A DNA stretch of 64,000 nt from Tragulus kanchil (lineage: Eukaryota; Chordata; Mammalia; Artiodactyla; Tragulidae), in NCBI GenBank assembly GCA_022376925.1, contig JAIOJX010000004.1, positions 3,038,001 to 3,102,000 of the forward strand. The letters run 5' to 3'. The notes under the pieces are model-generated. The model did not search any database and had not been told where the DNA came from. It was given only the letters and a program-made list of their open reading frames with translations. Within the stretch, counting starts at the first letter, position 1, and each line of letters opens with the position of its first letter. Below, piece by piece: positions 10,060-20,900 of the stretch. Made by a program: the position numbers and the translations under genes.

Positions 10060-10190
10060 TATCAGCTTTATCCCAAAGATTTGTCTCTGGCAGCTAATCC
10101 AGGGTAAGATAAAGGGAGGATTTCTGTTGCAGAGACTTGACGTTTACCCATTCAGGTCAAAGTTCAGAAATTCAGCCGATCAAAGGTTGT
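10060..10190 (+). promoter_or_regulatory. Candidate enhancer: GATA, forkhead, DR1 and TCF words
   Basis: Within 130 unique bases: TTATC and GATAA words at about 10060-10112, GTTTAC (forkhead) at 10142-10147, AGGTCAAAGTTCA (DR1, two half-sites with one spacer) at 10154-10166, and ATCAAAGG (TCF/LEF) at 10179-10186. The DR1 is close to the HNF4 preference and also fits PPAR/RXR. The site is about 390 bases after miR-378. No repeat signature was recognised here. Function is inferred only. Confidence 0.45.
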
Positions 10191-10734
10191 GAAAGTTTCT
10201 TGGGAAGGTTTGGGTCATGTGTCCCAAGGACTTTGGGTTGGCTTCCCTTTGTTCAGGCTGTGCCCCTTGCCTGTGGGGCCCGCACCCCATCCCTGCATGG
10301 CCCTCTTCTCTAGCAGGCCTCCCAGCCGGCTTGCCCCGCTTTCTCTAGCCTCTGGTTGTCCTAGTCCATGTTATACAACGGAGCATTTTGTGTGTGAGTC
10401 CTGAGGCCCAGGAAAGATGCTGGAACTCGAGTTGTGTCTTTCATGTCTTTGTGCCCCTGTGGCACCTGTCGCCATGCTGAGCTCCTTTGCTCAGCTCTTG
10501 GCTAGGCACAGGAACGACAGACAAGGGATGCTCTCAGGCCGGCCTTGGTGGGGACAGCTGAGCTGAGTGTGGGGAGGGAGGAATGCAGAGGACTGCAGCT
10601 GTGGGCAGTGACTTAGGCGCCAGAAGCTCCATAGTAAGCCCACACTAAATATGGGTTGTTTGAAGTCCCCCGGGACATTAGTCATAGATGCCCACAATGT
10701 CAGAGTTGGCAGGAACTTTATAAATCACTGAGTC

Positions 10735-11500
10735 CAACCTTTTATCATTTAAAAATATTTAATAATAGAATTGCTAGGAAATATTAGCAAACATAAAGAA
10801 AAAAATGAAAATATATAATCTTACCCAAGCACAACCACTATTAATTTTTATGTATATGTTCTGACTTTTTCTTTCCTATTGATTCCTATGGATTATATCT
10901 TTTGTACAAAAATGGAGTCATCCTTTGTATAGTAATTGTAACTTGGAATTGCACGTGCTAACTTGCTTTTATTTGTCCTTCAAACAATATGCTTTCCACA
11001 TCAGCAAGCAGTCTACCTAATATCTTAATATCTTATTGGTTATGTAATATTGAGGGTTGAACCAAAATGTATTTAATCAATCCTTTATTTTTAGCCATTT
11101 AAATAGCTTATAATTTTATTTTTTGCTCTTGTAAGCTGTGCTGAAATGAATATCTCTGCATATGTCTTCTTTTCTTCATTTAAATTCCTAGAAATGAAAT
11201 TACTCTGTCAAAGGAACTATGCAGGCATTTGATAAACACATTTCTGGATTGCCTTCTAGAAAGATTGTGCTAATTTGCACACCAACATTGTGTGGGAATG
11301 CCTGGTTCCCAATACCCAGAAAGCTTTTGGTATTTGAATTGTTTTTCATTTTTGCCAGTCTGTTCATCAATAAATTTTGTCACCTTATTGTTTTAATGTG
11401 CATTTCTTTGATGTCTTGAGATGCTGAACCTTTCTCCCATATGATTCTGGGCCATTTATGGTTTGTTCTGTGAAATGTGGTGTTGGTGAAATTGGCCCAT
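10735..11500 (-). mobile_element. Old L1 (L1M-type) 3' region, antisense
   Basis: AT-rich, with antisense L1 3'-end words such as GATTGCCTTCTAGAAAGATT, TTTTAATGTGCATTTCTTTG and TTCATCAATAAATTTTGTC. Highly diverged. It covers the gene-less stretch between the candidate enhancer and 11500. Confidence 0.7.
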
Positions 11501-12070
11501 CTTTCAGTGGGTATCCTATTTCCTCGTTGTTCTAAAACTGGATCTGGACACCCGACGGAGCACCTGCCACGTGGAGAGTTGGGGAAAATGACCTGACGCG
11601 TGTTGGCTTGCTAGGTCTGGAATGCTGCTGCCTCCACAGTCCCTGAAACCAGGGCTAGCTTCGTTTCCAAGTCAAAAGTTCTGGCCATCAACAGCGCAGG
11701 TTGAAGGACAACCTTTGCTGGGTGGCTTTACCCACTCTTCACCTATGTGAGACTCAGGGGACTGAGTTTTTCACCGAGCCCAGAAGGGGACGCATTTGCT
11801 GGCTCTGTTTACCAGAGGCCCAGGGTTCACTTTCACTGGGACTTCCTGGCTGGTGCTTATGGAACCCAGGAAAGGCAATGGTCCAATAACTGGGTCCTGG
11901 GGGCTTACGTTTCCTCTTCACTCTGGGGCCCTCCTCTCCCCAGCTGCTGCAGACCAGCCAGAAACTTCATCATTGCCAGGATGTGAGTCACCCTTTTCCT
12001 TCTCTCTCTGGAACAATAGAAGGAATACTGGTTTGAGTCAGAGGCAGCCTTGCAAATGGGGGCTCATACT
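11500..12070. other. Unique intronic sequence
   Basis: No repeat, exon or clear regulatory cluster was recognised. Frames up to 103 codons lack any family signature. Confidence 0.5.
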
Positions 12071-12084
12071 TGGAAGCAAGTCCC

Positions 12085-12310
12085 GACCACAAGCACTACA
12101 GTATTAATAGCTCTGTCGTCCTGCATCATCGTCATCACCAGTGCCATTTATTGAGCATCCTCTCTGTGCTATGTGCTCTGCTGAGCCTTCTGTTTGCATT
12201 AGTGCATTTCATTCTCATTAAGATTCTCCCAAGAAGACTAGATGCCATTATTCCCATTTTTGCAGATGAGGCATTTATGGTTTCAGAAAACTCATTGTCT
12301 TGCTGAAGAC
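12085..12310 (-). mobile_element. MIR SINE, antisense
   Basis: CCATTTATTGAGCATCCTCT, then TTCATTCTCATTAAGATTC and CCCATTTTTGCAGATGAGG follow the antisense MIR order. Confidence 0.8.
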
Positions 12311-12949
12311 GATCTACCTACACTACCTTGGAGTGAGTGGAAAAGCCAGGATCTGTGGGCGAGGTCCCCAGGCCTCTTGACTCCAAGTACCATAAAGACA
12401 GGGACTGGGGTCTTCATATTCATGCTCTTCCAGCACCTTGAGCAAAGGAAGGCAAGTGGTAGAGAGCGAAGGCAGAACTCATAAGCCTCTCTGCCTCTCT
12501 AGGCCTCTGTTCCTCAGTCTATGAAATGGGAATATTAGGTCCTAATTTGCAGGATTGGGAATTAAATAATAGAATGTATATAAAATGAGCATCCGTCTGC
12601 TGTTCACAAAACTTGAACTCTTTTTATCTCGGAAATACTTCAGAAGGGTAAGGTCAAGGATAGAACTACTTCCTGCCTGTGCAATCTTTTCTCTATGAGA
12701 AAGGGAAGCATACTTCTTGTGATAAGGGTGGAGGGAACCCAATAATAAATTCATTTAGAAGAGAACGACCAGGGTGTTTACTGTCTCTCCTCTTTCAACG
12801 TGGTCGAATGCCTCAGTTGCATCCTGTGGATACTCAGCTGAGGAGGAATCAATTGGACTGGATTGACCTTTCCGTTCTCCTGCCCGGCTTCTGATTGAGG
12901 TCCTCGTCCATTCACAACTGGATTCCCGCATTTATTATCACACCAGACT

Positions 12950-13310
12950 TGGCCTTCTCCCGCTTGTCCTCAGCCCTGGTGGCAGGTCTGCCCTGGAGCA
13001 CATGTCTGATGCCACTCCCTTGCTCACACACCATGCGTGGCTCCCTAGTACTTTTAAATCAAAGCCTAAAGTTTAACCTTCAGGCACTTGAGGTTGGAGT
13101 GTTAGGCCCCAGACTTTATCCTGAGCTCTCTGCTTTCCCTTTGAGACCCTGATCTGCCCCAGGCTGTGTTATGAATCTTCCAGGAGCCCTTGGCCCCTGC
13201 AGCTCTTTTGTCTCTTGTCTCCATCTCCACTAGTTCCATTATTCATCTTGCAAGCCTCAGCTCCCACACCATCATTTTGGTGACGCTTTCTCACCTCGAG
13301 GTACCGCTGC
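12950..13310 (+). mobile_element. L2 LINE 3' fragment
   Basis: GCCACTCCCTTGCTCACACA, then GGCTCCCTAGTACTTTTAAA and GGCCCCAGACTTTATCCTGA follow the L2 3' region in sense order. Repeated at about 14030-14390 by duplication B. Confidence 0.65.
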
Positions 13311-13349
13311 TCCATTCCACGCATGGCCGAGGGCGCTCTGAAGTCAGCC

Positions 13350-13545
13350 TGCCTGGTGTGAATACTTGGTTCTGTGAGACCTTTGGTAGGTCATGTGACT
13401 TCTCTGAACTTCCATTTCCTTGTGTGTAAAGATAACGATAAATCATACTTCCTTGATAAAGCTGTTTTGAGGCGTCAAGGAAAATCGAAGGACAGAATGG
13501 ATTTAAAACGCCTGACACAATGCATGGCGGAGAAGCACCCAATGA
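13350..13545 (+). mobile_element. MIR SINE
   Basis: ACTTCTCTGAACTTCCATTT and CCTTGTGTGTAAAGATAACG match the MIR core, followed by a 3' half ending near CGCCTGACACAATGCA. Repeated at about 14430-14625. Confidence 0.65.
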
Positions 13546-14888
13546 GAGACGCACCTCTGGTAACATTCCTCTTGTTAAGTGTTGAAGAAATCCATGAGGG
13601 CAAGGATTTTGGTTCACTTCATTGACCATTTTTTCCCACAATGAATAGACAAATGCCTGAAACACAGTAGCCACTCAGAATCCTCACTGGGTGAACAAAT
13701 GAGCTAGACTACGAGCCTCTTCAGAGCTTGAATTCCTGAAATGAGACAGACTAATCAACGTTTTGGAATGACCTGAAAATTCCTCTCCAGGCCTCCATTC
13801 CCAGCATTTTTTTTTTTTAATTTTGGCCTCTTTTGTTCTTTTGTTGGTTTTCTGTCTATTTATTTTCATCCATCTTTATTCTTTGGCCTGTGTGCGCCTC
13901 CCATTGCAGTGGCCTCTCTCATGGATATGAACAATTGGACTGGATTGACCTTTCCGTTCTCCTGCCCGGCTTCTGATTGAGGTCCTCGTCCATTCACAAC
14001 TGGATTCCGCATTTATTATCACACCAGACTTGGCCTTCTCCGCTTGTCCTCAGCCCTGGTGGCAGGTCTGCCCTGGAGCACATGTCTGATGCCACTCCCT
14101 TGCTCACACACCATGCGTGGCTCCCTAGTACTTTTAAATCAAAGCCTAAAGTTTAACCTTCAGGCACTTGAGGTTGGAGTGTTAGGCCCCAGACTTTATC
14201 CTGAGCTCTCTGCTTTCCCTTTGAGACCCTGATCTGCCCCAGGCTGTGTTATGAATCTTCCAGGAGCCCTTGGCCCCTGCAGCTCTTTTGTCTCTTGTCT
14301 CCATCTCCACTAGTTCCATTATTCATCTTGCAAGCCTCAGCTCCCACACCATCATTTTGGTGACGCTTTCTCACCTCGAGGTACCGCTGCTCCATTCCAC
14401 GCATGGCCGAGGGCGCTCTGAAGTCAGCCTGCCTGGTGTGAATACTTGGTTCTGTGAGACCTTTGGTAGGTCATGTGACTTCTCTGAACTTCCATTTCCT
14501 TGTGTGTAAAGATAACGATAAATCATACTTCCTTGATAAAGCTGTTTTGAGGCGTCAAGGAAAATCGAAGGACAGAATGGATTTAAAACGCCTGACACAA
14601 TGCATGGCGGAGAAGCACCCAATGAGAGACGCACCTCTGGTAACATTCCTCTTGTTAAGTGTTGAAGAAATCCATGAGGGCAAGGATTTTGGTTCACTTC
14701 ATTGACCATTTTTTCCCACAATGAATAGACAAATGCCTGAAACACAGTAGCCACTCAGAATCCTCACTGGGTGAACAAATGAGCTAGACTACGAGCCTCT
14801 TCAGAGCTTGAATTCCTGAAATGAGACAGACTAATCAACGTTTTGGAATGACCTGAAAATTCCTCTCCAGGCCTCCATTCCCAGCATT

Positions 14889-15165
14889 TTTTTTTTTTAA
14901 TTTTGGCCTCTTTTGTTCTTTTGTTGGTTTTCTGTCTATTTATTTTCATCCATCTTTATTCTTTGGCCTGTGTGCGCCTCCCATTGCAGTGGCCTCTCTC
15001 ATGGCAGAGCACAAGCTCTGGGCGCATCCAGAGTGCTGGCTTGTAATTGGACACACTGATCCAGCCGCTCCATGGCATGTGGGATCCTCCTGGGCCAGGG
15101 ATCCAACCGATGCCCCTTGCATTGCAAGGTAGACTCTCTACCCACTGGACCACCAGAGAAGCCCC
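14889..15165 (-). mobile_element. CHR-type SINE, older copy
   Basis: Full-length minus-strand element between target-site duplications CCCAGCATTTT at about 14879 and 15170. A truncated duplicate, cut off in its middle, lies at 13809-13924 because of duplication B. Confidence 0.85.
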
Positions 15166-15822
15166 CATCCCCAGCATTTTAATATATTCATAGCCGACCT
15201 GCATTTCAAGCCCCTGCTCACACCTGACCACTCTGGAAAGCCTGTGAAGCACACTGTTTTGTCTCTTCCCCTGACGTAGAGGATGCCACTTACTATCTAC
15301 TGGTGCTTTGAATTTTTTTTTTTTTTAAAGATTTTTTTTTTTTTAAGATTTATTTATTTTGGGCAGGGGTCAGATTGGGGAGGGAGTGGAGAGGGTGGGC
15401 CACTTCTATTGGTCTTCCATTTCTCTATTTTCATCCGTCTTCGTTTGGCTCCTGTGGGCCTCCCATCGCAGTGGCATCTGTCATTGCAGAGCGCCAGCTC
15501 TGGGCGCATGCGCTCCAGGGCTCCGGCTCGGTAATTGGACACATCAGTCCAGCCGCTCCATGGCATGTGGGATCCTCCTGGGCCAGGGATCCAACCGATG
15601 CCCCTTGCATTGCAAGGTAGACTCTCTACCCACTGGACCACCAGAGAAGCCCCCATCCCCAGCATTTTAATATATTCATAGCCGACCTGCATTTCAAGCC
15701 CCTGCTCACACCTGACCACTCTGGAAAGCCTGTGAAGCACACTGTTTTGTCTCTTCCCCTGACGTAGAGGATGCCACTTACTATCTACTGGTGCTTTGAA
15801 TTTTTTTTTTTTTTAAAGATTT
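15060..15822. repeat. Duplication C: SINE-mediated loop, probably an assembly artefact
   Basis: Bases about 15060-15334 recur at about 15548-15822 (offset 488), including the SINE head and its unique flank to GTGCTTTGAA. The SINE body at about 15337-15545 is joined to the head and flank of the preceding SINE (14889-15165). This is what mis-joining through SINE homology would give. Confidence 0.8.
15337..15653 (-). mobile_element. Chimeric CHR-type SINE, likely a misassembly product
   Basis: The tail and body resemble the SINE at 15812-16139 and share its left flank, but with small losses (for example in CGTCTTCGTTTGGC). The head from about 15548 is identical to the different SINE at 14889-15165 and carries that element's right flank. 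It is probably not a real third insertion. Confidence 0.7.
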
Positions 15823-16139
15823 ATTTATTTATTTATTTATTTTGGGCAGGGATCGGGTTGGGGAGGGAGAGGAGTGGGCTGGCCACTTCTATTGGTCTTC
15901 CATTTCTCTATTTTCATCCGTCTTTGTTCTTTGGCTCCTGTGGGCCTCCCATCGCGGTGGCATCTGTCGTTGCAGAGCGCCGGCTCTGGGCGCATGCGCT
16001 CCAGAGCTCTGGCTCGGTAATTGGACACATCGGTCCAGCCGCTCCGCGGCACGTGGGATCTTCCCAGGCCAGGGATTGAACCGGCGCCCCTTGCACTGCA
16101 AGGTGGTGTCCTTATCCACTGGACCACCAGGGGAAGCCC
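15812..16139 (-). mobile_element. CHR-type SINE, young long subfamily
   Basis: Full-length with intact CpG-rich core (GCGCATGCGC, CTCCGCGGCACGTGGG), B-box-like GGTTCAATCCC on the minus strand, a G-rich segment and a (TTTA)n tail. Confidence 0.9.
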
Positions 16140-16143
16140 TGCA

Positions 16144-16257
16144 TTTTTTTTTTGACTGTGCAGCATGTGGGATCTTAGTTCCCCGAACAGGGATCAAACT
16201 CATGTCCCCTGACATGGAAGCATGAAGTCTAAACCCCTCGACTGCCAGAGAAAGCCC
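16144..16257 (-). mobile_element. Short CHR-type SINE
   Basis: Plus strand: T run, GCAGCATGTGGGATCTTAGT, TCCCCGAACAGGGATCAAAC, ending GAAAGCCC. Minus-strand CHR-2-like copy directly next to the preceding SINE. Confidence 0.8.
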
Positions 16258-16651
16258 TGCCCGTGTGCTTTTATCCCTAGGATGACCTCAGGGAGGGCAA
16301 GAAAAAGTATTTTTATCCTGCTCTAACTTTGCGGTCACGCATTAAGTAGACAGACTTTTGAGCAGAGGAATATTTTAGATGATTAGGTATCAGGTTCTCT
16401 GCAGAGAACTTTGTATTTTAAACATTTTACAAGAGAAAATGTCAAACATACACAGCCGAAGCCAATGGCGGGAAAGGAATCCGGAATCTTCCGACAGCCA
16501 GCCTCAGCCATTGTGGACTCATGGCCTCTCTTGTTGCTCCAGTTGCAGACCACACGTCGTCTGTGGCCGTTGAGTGTGTGTCTGTGAAGAGACTTTTGAG
16601 TACTGTTGCATGGGTTTCTTCCAGTAATGGTGAGATTGCTTCTTTCTTCTG

Positions 16652-16894
16652 TTTTTTTTTTTTAATTTTGGCCTCTTTTATTGGTTTTCTATTTATTTTC
16701 ATCCATCTTTATTCTTTGGCCTGTGTGGGCCTCCCATTGCAGCGGCCCCTCTCGCTTCAGAGTGCTGGCTCATAATTGGACACACTGGTCCAGCCACTCC
16801 ACGGCATGTGGGATCTTCCTGGGTCAGGTATCAAACCGGTGCCCCTTGCACTGCAGGGCGGACTCTTTACTCTCTGGACCACCAGGGAAGCCCC
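16652..16894 (-). mobile_element. CHR-type SINE, older copy
   Basis: Minus-strand element flanked by TTTCTTCTGT on both sides (about 16643 and 16898). Repeated at about 17743-17985 by duplication D. Confidence 0.85.
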
Positions 16895-17588
16895 TGTTTC
16901 TTCTGTATTTTAAGTGATGAACTTGAGGCCCAGAAGGGTTAAGGCTGTCATGCGGGCATCTCAGAGCTAGTGAGTGTCTCACCCAGGGTTTGAACCTGGG
17001 CTCTTGAGCAGCTCCCTCTCCTCAGCTTGGGAGGGACCTTGGGGCACATCACACCTTCCCCTGCCTTTCCTAGAAGAAGGAACCCTGGGGCACCAAAGAA
17101 GAAGCCACTTTGCTGGAGGAGGCCCAGTTCTCTGATTTCCTGATTGTTTCTTTCCGGACTTGAGGGGAGGCTGGGTCTTGGCCCTGGGGGAGGGTGTTAG
17201 TCCTGGTCTGCTGCCCAGGGTGGCTGGGTTGGTGGGGGCTGTAGGTCCTGGGGTGCAGACCACCACCACCCTGGACAGGCTGCATGTTCTTTCCACTGTC
17301 ATTGGAAGAACAGAGGATTCACTCACTTTCCTCGCAGTTGACGTTGGGTTTTCTCATTAGATGCTCAGGACCATCGCTTGAGGAAGACAGGGTTGGGAGT
17401 CCATGGAACTGAGAGGAGGAACTGACCTGGAGTCTCACACTTATGCTCTGGTGGCAGCAAGAGTCCTGGGCTCCTGTCCTGCCCATAGGGCAGAGCCCAG
17501 CTTGCCATCCAGGTGACTCTAGACCCTGGTCTAGAGTAGGAGACCAGAGAGACTTTTATAAGTCATAGGCAGAGTCATTGATTAATTA
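16895..17588. other. Unique intronic sequence
   Basis: Contains a MIR-like word group (AACTTGAGGCCCAGAAGGG) at about 16919-16990; otherwise no recognised repeat or gene. Repeated at 17986-18679. Confidence 0.5.
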
Positions 17589-18887
17589 AGGACTTAGGGA
17601 GCCTCACTGGACTCATGGCCTCTGTTGCTCCAGTTGCAGACCACACGTCGTCTGTGGCCGTTGAGTGTGTGTCTGTGAAGAGACTTTTGAGTACTGTTGC
17701 ATGGGTTTCTTCCAGTAATGGTGAGATTGCTTCTTTCTTCTGTTTTTTTTTTTTAATTTTGGCCTCTTTTATTGGTTTTCTATTTATTTTCATCCATCTT
17801 TATTCTTTGGCCTGTGTGGGCCTCCCATTGCAGCGGCCCCTCTCGCTTCAGAGTGCTGGCTCATAATTGGACACACTGGTCCAGCCACTCCACGGCATGT
17901 GGGATCTTCCTGGGTCAGGTATCAAACCGGTGCCCCTTGCACTGCAGGGCGGACTCTTTACTCTCTGGACCACCAGGGAAGCCCCTGTTTCTTCTGTATT
18001 TTAAGTGATGAACTTGAGGCCCAGAAGGGTTAAGGCTGTCATGCGGGCATCTCAGAGCTAGTGAGTGTCTCACCCAGGGTTTGAACCTGGGCTCTTGAGC
18101 AGCTCCCTCTCCTCAGCTTGGGAGGGACCTTGGGGCACATCACACCTTCCCCTGCCTTTCCTAGAAGAAGGAACCCTGGGGCACCAAAGAAGAAGCCACT
18201 TTGCTGGAGGAGGCCCAGTTCTCTGATTTCCTGATTGTTTCTTTCCGGACTTGAGGGGAGGCTGGGTCTTGGCCCTGGGGGAGGGTGTTAGTCCTGGTCT
18301 GCTGCCCAGGGTGGCTGGGTTGGTGGGGGCTGTAGGTCCTGGGGTGCAGACCACCACCACCCTGGACAGGCTGCATGTTCTTTCCACTGTCATTGGAAGA
18401 ACAGAGGATTCACTCACTTTCCTCGCAGTTGACGTTGGGTTTTCTCATTAGATGCTCAGGACCATCGCTTGAGGAAGACAGGGTTGGGAGTCCATGGAAC
18501 TGAGAGGAGGAACTGACCTGGAGTCTCACACTTATGCTCTGGTGGCAGCAAGAGTCCTGGGCTCCTGTCCTGCCCATAGGGCAGAGCCCAGCTTGCCATC
18601 CAGGTGACTCTAGACCCTGGTCTAGAGTAGGAGACCAGAGAGACTTTTATAAGTCATAGGCAGAGTCATTGATTAATTAGCCCCAAAGGCTTATAATTGC
18701 TGCTCAGTCTTTTAGGGAAGAAAACAAAGGTTTGCTCTAATTATTTGTTTCAGTGGCTGAGAGGGCTTTGAATCCTAGGATTGTCCTCTGTGTGGGGTGA
18801 GCCCTGTGGCCTTTGGCACGAGGCTTTGTGTGTGTACCTCGGCACTTTTATCTAGGAAATGAGACTGATAGTAACACATACATGGTT

Positions 18888-19020
18888 TTCTGGAGAGGGG
18901 AATGTGTACCCACTCCCATACTCTTATCTGGAGAATTCCATGAACAGAGGAGCCTGACAGGCTACAGTCAATGGGGTCACAAAGCATTGGACATGACCGA
19001 GTGACTAACACTTTCACTTT
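18888..19020 (+). mobile_element. Bov-tA-type SINE, 3' part
   Basis: Lacks the tRNA head. Carries AACAGAGGAGCCTGACAGGC, GGGGTCACAAAGCATTGGAC and GACCGAGTGACTAACAC. Pairs with the opposite-strand fragment immediately downstream. Confidence 0.85.
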
Positions 19021-19029
19021 TTCAAGGGT

Positions 19030-19160
19030 TTTTGCGTGCATGCCTGCTCAGTCGTGTCCAACGCTTTGAGATCCCATGGACTGTAGCCCGCCAGGTTCCT
19101 CTGTCCATAGAATTTTCCAGGCGAGAATACTGGAGTGGGTTGCCATTTCCTTCTCCATTC
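19030..19160 (-). mobile_element. Bov-tA-type SINE, 3' part, inverted
   Basis: Plus strand reads TGCTCAGTCGTGTCCAACGC, GACTGTAGCCCGCCAGGTTC and GAGTGGGTTGCCATTTCC. It is an inverted partner of 18888-19020, with about 90-95 bases able to pair at roughly 80 percent by eye. Confidence 0.85.
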
Positions 19161-19430
19161 AAGGGGTTTTAAGAAAGACTATTTGAGATGATGCCTATAA
19201 AAAACCAGACAAGTATAGTTCAGACCTTACTATTTGTCCTCCCACTGAACTCTTGGTCCCTGATCCTGTCTTAGCCCCAAGGTTCCTAGTATTACGATTT
19301 TCTTTCCCCTTATCCCTCTGGGGGAGACTGGAAAGGCACCCCCTCCAGCCTTAGCAAAGTGGTCCAATGCTGACTTTGAGAAAAGCAAATCCAGTTACCT
19401 GCTACTTAAAGAGAGGAGAAGAAATATCAG
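19161..19430. other. Unique intronic sequence
   Basis: No repeat, exon or regulatory cluster recognised. Confidence 0.5.
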
Positions 19431-19660
19431 TGATTAAGAGCTCTGGGCTTTGGAGTTTAACTGCAAAGGGTTTTAATTTGTGTTCTGCCATTTACTAGCT
19501 GTGTGACTTTGAGCAGGGGTCTTAACCCTTCTGACCCCAGTTGCCTCAATGCCAAATGGGGATAAGTATAGTATATTCTTAAGATAACTGCAGAAGAGAA
19601 ATGTGCCTGCCACCATTGCCTGACAAACAGTAAGCACCCAATAAATGGTAGCCACTGTGA
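19430..19660 (+). mobile_element. MIR SINE, nearly full length
   Basis: AGTGATTAAGAGCTCTGGGC, CCATTTACTAGCTGTGTGAC and CAAATGGGGATAAGTATAGT follow the MIR order from 5' to 3'. Confidence 0.9.
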
Positions 19661-20499
19661 AGATGACTGTAGTAATTAGATAAATACACTAAGGTAAACG
19701 TGAGCTTTCAGGGAGTTGGGAGTGCCTGAGAGACCATCTTGCTCAGTGCCCTTACCTTGAGGTGAGGAAGCAGCCAGAAAGCAGATCAGGGAATGCCTTC
19801 AGGTCGCCCAGCCTGGCTCTTGTCTGCTTGGCCAGGGCTGGCTCTGCGGAGCAGGGACTCAACTGTCTGGGACCCACTGTCTGGGAACTCAGCCGGGCGA
19901 GCCCTGCTTGGCTGAGATGGATGCTCCCCGGCAGCTCTGCTGCCGTGGTTTTTTTTTCTTGTGCTTGCCTGGCAGAACAGAGTCAGTTAGCAGAGGGAGA
20001 GCAAGGAGTCGTTAGAAACCAGGCCCTCAGCAGTTGCAGCAGCCGGCTCATGAGTGGCTCCCTGATGTTGCCATGGCAAACAGCCTTGGCGACGTGGCTG
20101 CTGGAGCCTTGATTTCTGGTCTCAGCCTCTTCTCAGAGAAGTGTGGTACCCAGGACACTGGAGTAGGGGGGTGGGGTGGGGGGCCCTGCCCTAGTTCTTT
20201 GGCCCTGAGGATGATCCAGCTTCCATGCTGCAAGTGACCCCAGATCCCAGCATCCCCTGCTCAGAACGTTTGCAGGCCCACCTTCAATGACCTGCAGAAG
20301 CAAGCTCTTTGGTATGGCATTCAAGCCCTCAAATGCTTACCTATCTATCCATCCATCCATCTAGTCAGCCAGTACTGTTGACCATGCAACACTGTACCCA
20401 TTGCCCCAAGAACACAACAATATATTACTTTTAACATTGATCCTGGCTAGGTGTTCCTAGGCTGCCCTCCTCTTCAACTGTACCCTTTTAACAGTGATA

Positions 20500-20640
20500 G
20501 TGATGAGAACAGTTAACAGTTGCTAACCCTTTCAAGAACAGCATTTAATCTCAAAGGAACCCCATGAAGTGGTCCCCACTGTTCAGCCCATTTTACAGTT
20601 GGAGAGACTGAGGCTAACTTCTAGTTTGTGGTGCTGATAC
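20500..20640 (-). mobile_element. MIR SINE fragment, antisense
   Basis: GCCCATTTTACAGTTGGAGA and GACTGAGGCTAACT, after GCATTTAATCTCAAAGGAAC. Repeated at about 21581-21721. Confidence 0.75.
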
Positions 20641-20900
20641 TGTCTTGCATTTCCTTCCCTACACCTGGCAACCCCTAGGGCTCCTACCATGAGGTGTCTG
20701 TTGCCCCTCCCCATTTCCAACAGCATCCTTCAAGGCCAGCTCAACCGTTGTCTCCCCTAAATTCCCCTCTGAGACGCAACCCCCCCGCCTTTTGCTCTGT
20801 GATTCCATAGTCTATGACAGAATTTGTGTGTTCTATCGTCCTGATTAGTTTATATCTGCCTTTCAAAACAAAGCACACCGGGGAATTGACTATAAAGGGA
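20640..20900 (+). mobile_element. L2-like LINE fragment
   Basis: GCATCCTTCAAGGCCAGCTC and AACCGTTGTCTCCCCTAAAT resemble the L2 'TTCAAGGCCCAGCTCAAATG' region. Appears three times (about 20640, 21721 and 22870) because duplications E and F overlap. Confidence 0.6.

Larger units (their letters stand above)
12850..15004. repeat. Tandem duplication B, probably an assembly artefact
   Basis: Copy 1 is about 12850-13924 and copy 2 about 13932-15004, offset 1080-1082. Two single-base homopolymer losses (ATTCCCGC to ATTCCGC near 14006; TCTCCCGC to TCTCCGC near 14039) occur in the first 110 bases of copy 2, and the rest appears identical. A few unmatched bases (13925-13931) sit at the junction. Copy 1 ends inside a SINE that is completed only in copy 2. 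Confidence 0.92.
16515..18679. repeat. Tandem duplication D, probably an assembly artefact
   Basis: Copy 1 is about 16515-17588 and copy 2 about 17609-18679, offset 1091-1094. A 3-base difference (CTCTTGTTG against CTGTTG) sits within 20 bases of the start of copy 2. About 20 unmatched bases separate the copies. Confidence 0.92.

Noticed and set aside
12850..15004. Tandem copies as a real segmental duplication, VNTR or regularly spaced array
   Set aside because: Copies come in pairs of unrelated units at scattered places with one common size and damaged junctions. That pattern fits assembly error better than biology.
15889..16215. Recurrent peptide pattern (VQWIRTPPCSARGAG-like) in many minus-strand frames
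   Set aside because: This is the translation of the CHR-type SINE body, repeated wherever a copy occurs, not a protein family.
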